Below, piece by piece: positions 54,403-64,000 of a DNA stretch of 64,000 nucleotides (position 1 is the first letter of the stretch; each line of letters starts with the position of its first letter). Below the pieces are notes generated by a model. That model saw nothing but the letters and a program-made list of their open reading frames with translations. It was not told the origin of the DNA and did not search any database. Both the position numbers and the translations under genes were made by a program. Origin of the DNA: Cylicocyclus nassatus (Eukaryota > Nematoda > Chromadorea > Rhabditida > Strongylidae); contig CATQJL010000112.1 of assembly GCA_958299035.1 (NCBI GenBank), positions 87,438,636-87,502,635 on the forward strand, read 5' to 3'.

Positions 54403-55245
54403 GTCAGTGATAATGCTAAATTCGGGTAGAGGACTATATGTCACCGAAAAAGGGCGATCCCCGCAGTCATTTGCGACAAATACGCACCCTTGTACATGCG
54501 CGGACATGCGTTCCTGCAGGGAATCCGCACGGGACTCTTCCAAATTCGGCGACATATAGTCCTCCACCCGCAAAATTCTTGCACGAAAACCAAAGATGAC
54601 TGGCGAGTTCGTACGCCTTCTGTGCTCAAAAGTAATAAGTGCCTCTACGTCCAGAACAGGTAATTTAGATATTTTCACCAGGTGTTGCTAGCCTGCTCTG
54701 CATCTCTGACCTGCAGCACGCATGTTAACATGTTGGCAACATGAAAGAACGTGTTGGCAACAATATATTGGTCGTTAGCCTCCCCGACATGTTAAGATGT
54801 TGTAGCATGTTGCCAACAGTTAGCCATGCGTGCCGCAGCAGCCACGCAGAGCAGGGTATGATGAGTATGATGTATTGTATTGCATATTCTGTATGATTCG
54901 CAGTGATGAGCACTCGTGCAGCTTGAGCCCAGCGGGATCGCCTCACTAAGGCTCCGCACCTCTTTTGCGAGCGTGCTATCCAATCACTTTCTCACTAGTT
55001 AGCATCAACGCGGCCTTCCCCAAGCTCAGGGTGAGAGAATGACCAGAGAGCACCCAAGCGAGGCGGTCGCGCGGGATCTCATCTGCTATTTACAAGCCCC
55101 GCAGAGGGTAGCAGCAGTTGGTGCATGATGAGCTGTACAAGATTATTCGTACTCTTTTCCTCATTCCAAGTTCCGATTTGAAAGAAATAGAAAAAAGTGT
55201 TGCGTCCATAAACAATATCTACTTATCTACCATTACTTTGAGACT
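54403..55245. other. dli-1 upstream region
   Basis: Holds an inverted pair around 54430-54590 (GAGGACTATATGTCACCGA against TCGGCGACATATAGTCCTC) and a GTTGGCAACATG-rich segment (54715-54835) related to 32085-32150. No gene supported. Confidence 0.5.
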
Positions 55246-55249
55246 AAAG

Positions 55250-57735
55250 GCCGCATGCATGACATCTCCGCTGGAGAGGGGATCGCAGCTTACGAAGAAA
55301 GCTTCATATCCTGAAGCTCCGGACTTCCGGATTTTATGTTGTCTACCCATCCGTAAGTACTCCTACTATCCTTCACTATGAATATATTGAACAGGAGCAA
55401 GAAGCTGTACACATTTTCTAGCATTTTGTATGATCCCCAGATGATCCCTGGCGGTCAAACGTCTTTTATTTGAAATCATTTTTCTTTCTTCAAAGTCAGC
55501 AAAAATTCCAAAGTTGTACTGTTCATCTAGCCAGACGGTGCTAAGCATGTTGGTGATAAGAAAATGAGGTATTGGAGTCATGAAATTTGCGATGAACCTA
55601 CAAGTCGAATGTTGGGGTTTATCGAAATACTCGATTTTTCAAAAACTCATCTGTTCTTATCAACAACATGTTTAGCACTGTTTGTCAGAGTTCAGTACAA
55701 CTTTGGAAGATTTTCGTTAACTTCGAAGAAGGAAAAGTGACTTTGAAGAAAAGACGGTCGGCCGCCGGGGATCATCAGGGGATCATACAAAGTGCTGGAA
55801 AATGCGGCTTGTACAGCTTCTCGCTCCTGTTCAATATATTCATAGTGAAGGAAGGTGAGAATACTTGCGGATAGGTTTACAGCGTGAAATTCAGATATCT
55901 GGAGCTTCAGGATATGAAGCTTTCTTTTGAAGCTGCGATCCCCTCCCCAGCGAGGAGGTTAATACATGTCGACTCGATAGCGCTTTGCACACATTGTCTA
56001 AATAAGTATGAACATCTGGGGCGGTATGTAGCAATCTCCCGTTCGGATAGTGTTCCCGTACAAGTCGTAATCCAGTCAGACTCGCCAAACGGCGCCCAAG
56101 ACCCATGATACGCGAACGTGGGCGCCTGACCATGCCAGAGCCCGGTCAGGCCTAAGGCATACCTCATGCGATTTGACAAAATCGCGACGTCTACGGGACT
56201 TGGCGTTCTGCCAGATTTTCACGCGTTCGTCGTGGGCGGCCTTCAAAAACATAGGCGCGTAGCTTTTGTAAGTTCTTGCAAACGAACCAAGTCCTGTTCG
56301 AACAAAGGGCAATAACGATTATATACGAACAGTTACTTATGTACCGAAACGCGCAGCGACTAGAATCGCTCGAGTGTGCCTTAGGTTTCAGGCAGAATCG
56401 GGTAGCTCTGCAATGCCTGGACCCCTGTTCTTGTTTGCGTATATGCGTAAAAAGGTGACTCTTTTGAGTGGCCGGAAATGCTAGCAAATCGACGATTTAA
56501 TCACTACGAGTTCATTGCATGCCGATCAGCTTGCATTTCGGTTGTGATACTTTTCCAGCTCGAATTTTTAGAATGTAAAATGAAAATGAATGGAAATCGC
56601 GGCGATTAAATCGCAACGATCAAATCGTGTGAACTCTGTCCGAGGCCTTAGTCATCACCTACAGGATTCAGAGCTCGTTCTCTTCAGTCCAGGCTTTGAA
56701 TCTTGTGAATTTCATAATTAAATCAAACAAATGTCAAATCAGGCAACTCTTGCAACATAACAATTTTTAAATCTTACTCGATGACTGGTGATTGAATCGT
56801 CGATCTCTGCTAACTTTTTCGGCCACCTAATCAAAGAGACGCGCTTTATCGCACAATTTGAACACAAACGAGATCGGGTAGATGCCCAGGCACTGTAGAC
56901 GACCCGATTCCTCCTGGGGTGGTATGTATCAATCGCCCGTCCGGGTAAGTTACCCGGACAGATAGTTTCCGCTTCATAGCTCGGTGCTCTGGAGATCTGT
57001 GTTCTTCCTTGTTTGTTCATCTTTTGGAGGCTCTGCTACCTTAATATTGCAGCAAATGAGTAGCACTTTGCCGTATAAGCTGGGATAATTCGTCATTCTT
57101 CCACTGATTACGCTCATTTTTAAAGTTATTGATATCCGCAAAAACTCAATGAAAACGTCATAGAGTTTGGCTATCGATTTATGTGCTACAGTAAATCTTT
57201 GTGAAAGATATAAGCGGAAAATCAAGTTGACAGAACCTTCGATGAACCTGTGCTCGCGAGTTGGGCTTTATCGAAAAACTCAAAACTTGCACATTTCATC
57301 TGCGCTACTAAAAACATGCGTAGCACTGTCGTAATAGATCGAAAGCAAAACTCTGTGACGTTTTCATTGAGTTTTTGCGGATATAAATAATTTGAAAATG
57401 AGCGTGATCAGTTGGAGATCCCGTTCGGGATCATACAAATAACGACAAAGTGCGGCAATTCATTGTGCTGCATCGAATTTAATTTAGTAGAGCCTCCAAA
57501 ATATGAGCGACAAGCAAGGACACAGATCCCCAGAGCACCGAGCTATGAAGCGGAAGCTACGTGTGCGCGTAACTTACCCGGACGGGCGATTGATACATAC
57601 CGCCCCTGGCCGCTCTTCCTCGGTCAGGCGCCCACGTCCGCGCATCATGGGCCTTGGGCACCAGCGTCCGAATGTATTACGACCTGCACGGTGACACTTA
57701 CCCGAAGGAGTTCAATACATACCGCGCCTGGTTAA
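55250..57735. repeat. Nested palindromes
   Basis: One fold-back spans about 55255-55975 (CCTGAAGCTCC / GGAGCTTCAGG, GATCGCAGCTT / GAAGCTGCGATC; centre near 55590). A second spans about 56920-57605 (GGCGATTGATACATACC inverted, CTCGGTGCTCTGG inverted; centre near 57290). An outer inverted pair links about 56020-56150 and 57600-57730 (GGGCGCCTGACC / GGTCAGGCGCCC). A CGGACAGA-type MITE remnant lies at about 56480-56650. No coding support. Confidence 0.65.
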
Positions 57736-58735
57736 CTTTATACACGTGACCTATCTCACCCAGCATGCTTCACTACTAACCGGGGAAAACAAGATAAAGC
57801 ATGTTTGAACAGTGTGTGCAAAGAGGTTCAGAGTCTCTTACTCTCACAATAGACAATAACATACTGATCACTGAACGTGCTTTCTTCTGACCAACACATT
57901 TAGACAGTGCGAAAATGACCGTTCTGCAAATATCACGGAAATATAATGTGACGTCTTTACAACGACTCTATGAAGGAGGACATAACCGAAAATCAAAAAC
58001 TCGAAGGTCCTTTCTCCGACGTTTACTTCTATGTAAAGCAAGGAATGCCAGAGCTAGATAATTGACAAGTTTTAGCTCGTCCAATACGCGTGCGCACAGC
58101 GATATAGTCTCGTAATCTCAGAGATGATATCTATGTAATAAATTGATGAGCACTGTTTCCTACTCATACTTAAGAAAATCATGCGAAAGGTGAAATGAAA
58201 GCGAACGCTGACAAGACCGGGCCATTGAAGTATGCAGATACGTTGCGAAACGCGGGTTCTGCGCTGCAGTGCCCCACTCTCAATTCCACGCGCGGCGCAT
58301 GCGGTAGTCCATGTACTAGTACACTTATTGTTGTTGTTGAGGTCGCCTCTACCGCTGTATACATTGTGCTCACTCCTTGAAATTGCCGGTGGTAATGCTT
58401 CATTATCTCGACACAGTTATTAATTGCGAATGTTTGACATGGATGTTTTTATAGTTTATTGCAAATTTGTTCCTTTAATGGTTATTGCTTGACTGCGAGA
58501 ACTTCCTAACAAACGATTTTAGAATGCGTGCTTTGTAAGAAACTGCCTATAGCGGCGTTCTTGGACATATATTGTGGAGATTGTTAAAATTATAATAATT
58601 GTGGTTCTGAGCCTTGACCAGAGATTGTTTGTACTTTATTGGCTGTCGTTTCGGCAAGTCGCCTTCTTCAGAGCCTGGAATGAACAGTACGACTCGCAAA
58701 TTATTCGATCAAACGTCTCTGCAGCCATGCAAACA
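57736..58735. other. Non-coding spacer with a Penelope-type 3' box
   Basis: At about 58640-58680, GGCTGTCGTTTCGGCAAGTC and CCTTCTTCAGAGCC resemble the box 3' of the Penelope-like element at 21360-21405. No protein-coding remnant is seen beside it here. Confidence 0.45.
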
Positions 58736-59510
58736 AAACTCTAAGGCTTTGGCCATACTTTGCCCGTGTTGCCGATGTTACCAGTGTTACCGGTGTTGCC
58801 GGTGTTTCCAGTGTTACCGGTGTTGCCGATGTTTCCAGTGCTACTCGTTCTGCCGATGTTTCCAGTGTTACTCGTGTTACCACCTTTATTGCTGTTGATT
58901 CTCGAAATGATCGCCAGTACAGTTTCATTCTTGAACGTAGTCTTACTAAGTGGTGAGTATACAGGACCTGAGGCGATCATACTGCAATAATAATACCATG
59001 CTAGAAACCTGCTTCGAAAAAGTTCTTTTTCTTTTTTCTTTCAGTTTTTTTAGTTTCAGTTTCAAAATTTTTTTTTTCAAAGAAAGGAATGTGCTCCCTT
59101 CTCACATACGGCCGCGAAAATGATGACACGTCCGAAGACGAGGTTTCTTGAAGTCCGATCAAGGCGTCCAAAACGTTAGCCAGTACGTTAGAGCTCATTG
59201 TGCTACAAATCAAACTCTCCGATAGCGCGCACATGCAGCGCAGACCGCTAGCGCTGCGAGAGCGCAAAGTTACGCCGACGGTTCGGCCTGATCCCGACTG
59301 GAGCAGACTGTACTCACCACTCAGTGAGACTGCGTTCAAGAATGAAACTGTACTGGCGATAATTTCGAGAATCAACAGCAATAAAGGTGGTAACACGAGT
59401 AACATTGGAAACATCGGCAACACGAATAACACTGGAAACATCGGCAACACCGGTAACACTGGTAACATCGGCAACACGGGCAGAGTATGGCCAAAGCCTA
59501 AGGCTTCGTA
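58736..59510. repeat. Fold-back with 9-bp tandem-repeat arms
   Basis: Ends CTAAGGCTTTGGCCATACTT and its inverse (AAGTATGGCC-like, CAAAGCCTAAGG). Arms are runs of GTTRCCRGT-type nonamers (58760-58875; inverse 59395-59480), then matched segments through GTTGATTCTCGAAATGAT. The Gly/Asn/Thr-repeat open frames reflect the nonamers only. Confidence 0.8.
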
Positions 59511-60024
59511 GATTGGTACTGAGTTGGCTAAAAAATAAGTTCGTTTTGACATAAAAATCATCATAAAAAAATTTTTTTTTGTTTTCAATCTATGATTCTT
59601 TGGGGGGAAGTAGTTCGAAGCTTTCTCTATCACATATCAAATAATCAGGATTTTCTATTATCCGCAAAGACAGTTATGCCTCAACATGGCGAAATTTCCA
59701 AAAGCTTAATTCATTGACTTCCTAAGCTTCGTTTTCATGCTGTAATGTATGTAAACTACAGCAGTTTGGAGTTTGGACACAGAGGGGGCTTTCCCTATTT
59801 ATTGAACAACAAAAAGTACTGTGATCTGCCACTTCAAAAAAGTTTCATTAAGAAAGAAAATTGCGCTTTCTCACTTCTTGGCGGATTTTTTCCTTGAAAA
59901 TAAGTTTTACTCAAACAGAATATATGCTCCAATACCCTGTGAAGTTCTCTTCTTAGAGATACCAAACATTGGACAAAAATTTGCTTACAGCATTTGTAAG
60001 AGCTGAAAAAGCAACCGAACTTAT
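59511..60024. other. AT-rich spacer
   Basis: No gene or repeat recognised. Confidence 0.45.
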
Positions 60025-60059
60025 CTATATTAGCTGCCTAACCAAGCACTCGCCTTTTG

Positions 60060-60630
60060 AAAACGCCGACAGAGTTCTAATCCCAGAGCGAGCGTTGAAT
60101 GACTGAACGCATATGCCACGGATATTTGTAACGATTCCTCTGGGCCAGAAGATCTGACCCAAGTAGGGAGCGAGCTCACGCGTAATGGCCAGGCATTCTT
60201 CCTTACGATTCACTTTAGCGCTTTTGGCGTGAATCCAAAATGCTTCTAAACATTTATGAGCCGATTTTTGTGATTTATGCGCTAAGATTTCCGTGACTTC
60301 GAAATTTGTCTCCGCGTGTTTCAGCGCCCTATGAGTAGTACCTAGTGTGGTGGAGATTCTGATCTATCTTTATCGTCTAAGTGTCTCTTAGGGAACGGCC
60401 ATAGGTTGCCGGCAACTCGGTGTTGTCGGGGTTGCCGAGGTTGCCGGTTCTTGTAGGACCTCATGATAGCCTCCACGTTTCGCGCGCTCTTCAAACATCG
60501 CTGATCCCGACAACCCCGATAACACCGACAACCTCGACAACAATGACAACCGTTGCCGGCAACCTATTCGTTCCTTTATGCGAACACATAGCGGCCGCGA
60601 TGTCTCGCCCAACCTCGAGTCATTTGTAAC
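60060..60630 (-). pseudogene. Second Penelope-like GIY-YIG nuclease fragment, interrupted
   Basis: On the minus strand, GETSRPLCVRIKER (about 60590-60550) matches the IGETGRALGVRIKEH block of the element at 21.6 kb. After a palindromic insert the frame resumes near 60330 with LKHAETNFEVTEILAHKSQK, CLEAFWIHAK and NRKEECLAITREL. Only the nuclease half is present; no reverse transcriptase remains. Inactive. Confidence 0.75.
60385..60570. repeat. Palindromic GTTGCCGRC-repeat element inside the Penelope fragment
   Basis: Left GAACGGCCATAGGTTGCCGG, right CCGTTGCCGGCAACCTATTC. Internal GGTTGTCGGGGTTGCC / GGCAACCCCGACAAC-like nonamer units lie on both sides. Similar in build to 58736-59510. Confidence 0.65.
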
Positions 60631-60639
60631 TTAATATGT

Positions 60640-61140
60640 TAGACTGCACACTAAGCCCTATTAGCGACGGCACCCTTACTGGTAAGCTTTCTGTGAAACA
60701 TTTTTCAGCCTAACAAAGTGTAGAAATATGTTTTGTTGCTTAACGTATAACTAACAAAAATACTAGAATAAGCAAGGAAACAAGGAAAAATCACTGGAAA
60801 TGAATAGGTTTTAGTTTCGCAGTTCGTCATTAGCGCGTGTATATGTGCATTACGCATATTAAATTACGAGCGACTAGACTATATGTACTCGTCATTGCAG
60901 CTCGCGCAGGTGATAAGATAGACGACCCCAATCGCCATGCAATCCCCGCGCTTGCCCCCAGAGCAGATGATACTATTGGGCGTAGAGAGCCCCATAGATA
61001 CGATTGCGCACCAAAATGCTCTTAGGATTATTTGGGGGTTTCACAACTGTAAGTATATTACCTAGCCCGCAATTCCTCAGACACTGTCGAAATGCAGTCT
61101 TACCTAATTGGAAATATAGGGAACTAGCTGGTCTACCCGG
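60640..61140. other. Non-coding spacer
   Basis: No gene. Ends with an RTE-tail start (ACTAGCTGGTCTACCCGGCT, about 61122). Confidence 0.4.
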
Positions 61141-61145
61141 CTCCG

Positions 61146-61700
61146 CGCGGCCCTGTCAAATCCCTCCTGTGTTAGAGCCCTTTTCGCCATTTTCGCGCTT
61201 TCTAGTGTGGATTCTCGGAATCAGCATAGCGAATAGGCCCGGGTAAGCACAAAATCTTAAAACCGACTTTTTGTCCGGGCACTGCCTTCAAAGGCAGTGT
61301 CCGGGCAAGGTGGGGGGGGGGGGGGGGGGGAGGTGGGGTCAGCGCCATGTAAAAGTAGCCCCCCCCCCCCTCAGACACAACATCGCGCAAGTGCGAGGTC
61401 ATAACGTTCGACCTAAAGCAAGAAAAATGACCGGAAAGTGGGAAACATACGCCTTGGGGCGGGGTTCTCCGACCTGTTTGAATTCCTGCTATGCTGCAGA
61501 GTACGCATGCCGCCACAGTCGCTCGTAGGGTCCGGCAGCGACTCTGCGTCTCACAATCAGCCTTGGCGGGGATCGTTGAATTTCAAATTGTAAGGCTTTG
61601 GAAAACGCATGTTCTCGTCGTTTTTGCGCCTTATAATGTGGATTTTCAGATTCAGCGTTGCGGACAACCCTCGGTAAGGGATTTTCTGGGGGGCGTCCAT
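61146..61700. repeat. MITE fragment plus abutting GGCAGTGTCC MITE with long G/C runs
   Basis: At 61146-61292 is the right part of the 52558-53020 family, ending TTGTCCGGGCACTGCC. From about 61288 a second element begins AAGGCAGTGTCCGGGCAAGG and matches 35370-35771. It contains a 19-G run (61312-61330) and a 12-C run (61359-61370). Its right terminus is not clear. Confidence 0.65.
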
Positions 61701-62079
61701 TACTTATGGGTGTCAATTGAAGTTGACGCGAAGCGGCGTTACAGTTCGGGCGAGAGGCAGCAGGGCCAGGGCCCGGCACAGATCGTCTGGAAGCAGGCTG
61801 GACTTCGTTTTTAAAGCAAACAACAAAAGGGATATCGTTTTTGACGAGTCGGAACCGAGCACCAAGAATAAGCGCCATTTAGTCAAACACAAGCTATTCG
61901 GACAGGTTATCACACGACTGACATGCTCTATCGTGCATGGCGAAAAGTGCGCGCGATTTGAAAGCAAGGCTAAAATAAACAAATTGCTTGTTTACAGCGC
62001 ACACAAAAGCATATGACACCAAAATTGAACTGTATACATAGAAAATTATTTGTGAAAGTATTGTATAAGAAGATTTGAA
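61701..62079. other. Non-coding spacer
   Basis: Short overlapping open frames on both strands, no family signature. Confidence 0.4.
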
Positions 62080-62184
62080 AACTTATGTGAAGTAATACCT
62101 TTTCCAAAATTAGATCGTTTCCAGACGGCCACCAGACGATCTGAGATCGTCTGGAGCATATATTTTCGTCACTTCACATAAGTT
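62080..62184. repeat. Short MITE with ACTTATGTGA ends, third member
   Basis: AACTTATGTGAAGT and ACTTCACATAAGTT are exact inverted ends. Inside are CAGACGATCTGAGATCGTCTG (an exact 10-bp hairpin) and AGATCGTTT. Confidence 0.8.
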
Positions 62185-63640
62185 TCGGATCTTTCTAGCA
62201 TGGACGGGATCCCCGGTCAAAAGTCTATCCCTGAGCATGAAGACATTTTCATATCATTGCCTTTCCTTTGTTTTTTGCCTTCATTTCTTTTGGCTTTGTC
62301 AAATATCGCGCTCTAATGCCAAAGTCTTGTGCTTGCGTAGTATTCAGCTCCAATTTGAATTTTCACTCTTATCTTACGTCTTTTCTTTCAGACTACTAAA
62401 TCTTTTTTGTTTTCATCTTCTCTTAAGCAGGTAGGTCAAAGGGGACTTCGTAAAACTTCCGAAAGTCAGGGGAGACTTCGTTTTCAGAAACCTTAGGAAC
62501 CGACTCGTGCCGGGCCCTGAGCAGGGCCAGAGAAAATGTCTCAGAGGAAATGCTTGGGGGTGACGTTAGTACTGTGAACAAAAAGTAACTATTCTCTCAT
62601 CAGATAAATGATAATTTCCATGCTTCCATTCACTATCTATTTCGTTTTTACACGATTTGGGGCCAAGATCCCATTAAACAGTAAAATTTGAAATGGTAGT
62701 GTGAAAACATTCACAAAAGATGGAGTAGTATGCCTTGCGAGTAAGCTATAGTGTGGACCTCGGTCAGCTTCCCATAGGTACCTCCGCGGCGCAACCGCGA
62801 CGAGTGCATTTCTTGATGCTTCTCACCACATTTGTGAGTAATAGAGCACATCTACGCACCATAGAAGAGAACTGAGAAGTGGAAACCCATGAATACACTT
62901 CGAAAGAAACGTATACAAGAATAAAACGCACGCGACCTCCATTAGTACCTCGAATTCAATCATTGCTGTAAATTTCAGACTTGCACCGATGGAAAAGAGG
63001 TAATAAATAAACGTAGAGCAGAAAAAGAACAATCGCATTCTCAAAAGGTTTCTCTTCGTAGACTTAGAAACTTATGGTAAAATAACTCAAAAAATGCTGA
63101 TATTTCCGCAAACAAATCCCTACCGGCTTCTCGAAAGGCTCAATTTGACTTGATACACTGTCTACACTCTAAAAATCAAGTCGAGAGGGACTCTTATTTA
63201 GTGCAAAAAGCTTTTGGAGGAATATTCTCTTAGAATACACCTCAAATCTCAATCTCTCAGAAAAAGGGAAAAACACAAGACTAGTACTCAAGACCGAAGC
63301 TCTCAGGCCTAGTAGAGCACGTGAAACTTCGTCACCGGTTATGCGAATTGTTCATACCTGCAATAGAGGGAATGTAGTAAAACAAAAACAAGAAAATGAG
63401 AGAAAAGCAAGAAATTCCATCGACAGGAGGCGCGGTGAAGGCGTGCGTTGCGGATGCGTCGCGCAAGTACCTATGGGAAGCCGGCCGGGGTTCACACTAT
63501 ATCCGAGCCAGGGCCCGGCAGGAGGTGGCATTTCAGAATTTTGGAAACGATATCCCCTTTGAAGCCAAAATTTCTTACGACTTCCCCTTTGACCTTATTT
63601 TTGACCCCCGTAAGTCCCTGACAAACAGATATACACAAAT
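62185..63640. other. Non-coding right-flank sequence with repeat fragments
   Basis: Contains CGTGCCGGGCCCTG (about 62506), shared with 4309-4324 and, inverted, about 63503-63518. GCTTCCCATAGGTACCT (about 62769) and AGGTACCTATGGGAAGC-like sequence (about 63466) are inverted. No gene supported. Confidence 0.45.
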
Positions 63641-64000
63641 AATAAGATGGGCGGCCTCAGCGCTTATTGTTGAGGAATGATATGTTAGTGATAATGACTT
63701 TGTTGATGTAAACACATTTGGTATATATAGCTGTGACTGTATGGTACTTCTCAGTTCGTCCTCTCGGATAGTAAAGGAATCACTCAAGCCGTTCTCAAGC
63801 CACAACAGTGGCGATCAGGATCCAGCACAAGAAAACCGCTCATCGCCAAGAAGAGGAAGGTCTTCACTGTTCAAGGACAAGAAGAATTCTTCAACGAATC
63901 AAGGACAAGGAGGAGCTCTACGCCACAGGAAGACTCACTGTCAAAGACTGTCAAGGATCAAGGACAAGGAAGAGCCGCAGATACGGCAACAGAGCTTCTT
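63640..64000 (+). mobile_element. Possible LTR-retrotransposon LTR end and leader, running off the window
   Basis: A TATATATAGC element (about 63723) and TCTCAGTTCGTCCTCTCGGA are followed by CACAACAGTGGCGATCAGGA (about 63801-63820). A CAACA-TGGCGA..AGGAT junction is the usual look of an LTR end followed by a tRNA primer-binding site in gypsy/BEL elements. The AAGGACAAG-rich sequence after it has few stops and may be leader or gag start. Only inferred: the left LTR end and the coding body are not in view. Confidence 0.35.

Noticed and set aside
58614..59633. Gly/Asn/Thr- and Leu/Pro-repeat proteins
   Set aside because: Translations of the nonamer tandem repeats in the fold-back arms, present in inverse form on the other side.
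1..64000. CRISPR array, bacterial operon or defence island
   Set aside because: No regular short direct repeats with unique spacers; spliced animal genes and nematode transposons show this is eukaryotic nuclear DNA.

Overview
This window reads as nuclear DNA from a nematode, most likely a repeat-rich clade V (strongylid-like) worm. The coding exons are short and split by GT-AG introns. Several first exons sit just behind TTTTCAG-like acceptors of the spliced-leader type. The four recognisable genes match animal families at the level expected of C. elegans orthologues. The species cannot be named from sequence alone.

Four multi-exon genes were rebuilt by hand from splice sites and protein family knowledge. 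(1) psf-2 (GINS subunit PSF2, DNA replication), + strand, 10302-27883: five exons encode only about 179 aa over 17.6 kb. (2) fkb-2 (FKBP12-type peptidyl-prolyl isomerase), - strand, 29157-30418: four exons, 108 aa. (3) crml-1 (CARMIL, actin capping-protein regulator), + strand, 32557-45041: 23 exons, about 1,084 aa. (4) dli-1 (dynein light intermediate chain), - strand, 46479-54395: 11 exons, about 429 aa. psf-2 and fkb-2 converge, fkb-2 and crml-1 diverge from a 2.1-kb shared upstream region, and crml-1 and dli-1 converge. The four proteins do not form one pathway; they are housekeeping or cytoskeletal neighbours.

The rest is mostly transposable-element DNA. There is a 964-codon uninterrupted CR1/Jockey-type retrotransposon ORF antisense in psf-2 intron 1, a decayed Penelope-like element (reverse transcriptase plus GIY-YIG nuclease) in psf-2 intron 2, and a second Penelope nuclease fragment near 60 kb. 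A Ty3/gypsy-type integrase fragment lies near 6 kb, and a likely LTR/leader runs off the right edge. Above all there are dozens of fold-back (long palindromic) elements: a 2.1-kb giant palindrome, a mariner-ended palindrome, RTE-tail fold-backs, a fold-back carrying two tRNA-like units, and several MITE families, many with ends of the form TTAAAGGCAG... or TAAGGCC....

The regions 1-10.3 kb and 54.4-64 kb contain no gene I can support. I found no operon of novel function, CRISPR or defence system. The most notable features are the extreme intron inflation of small genes by palindromes, and several fold-back families whose inverted arms are built from short tandem repeats.
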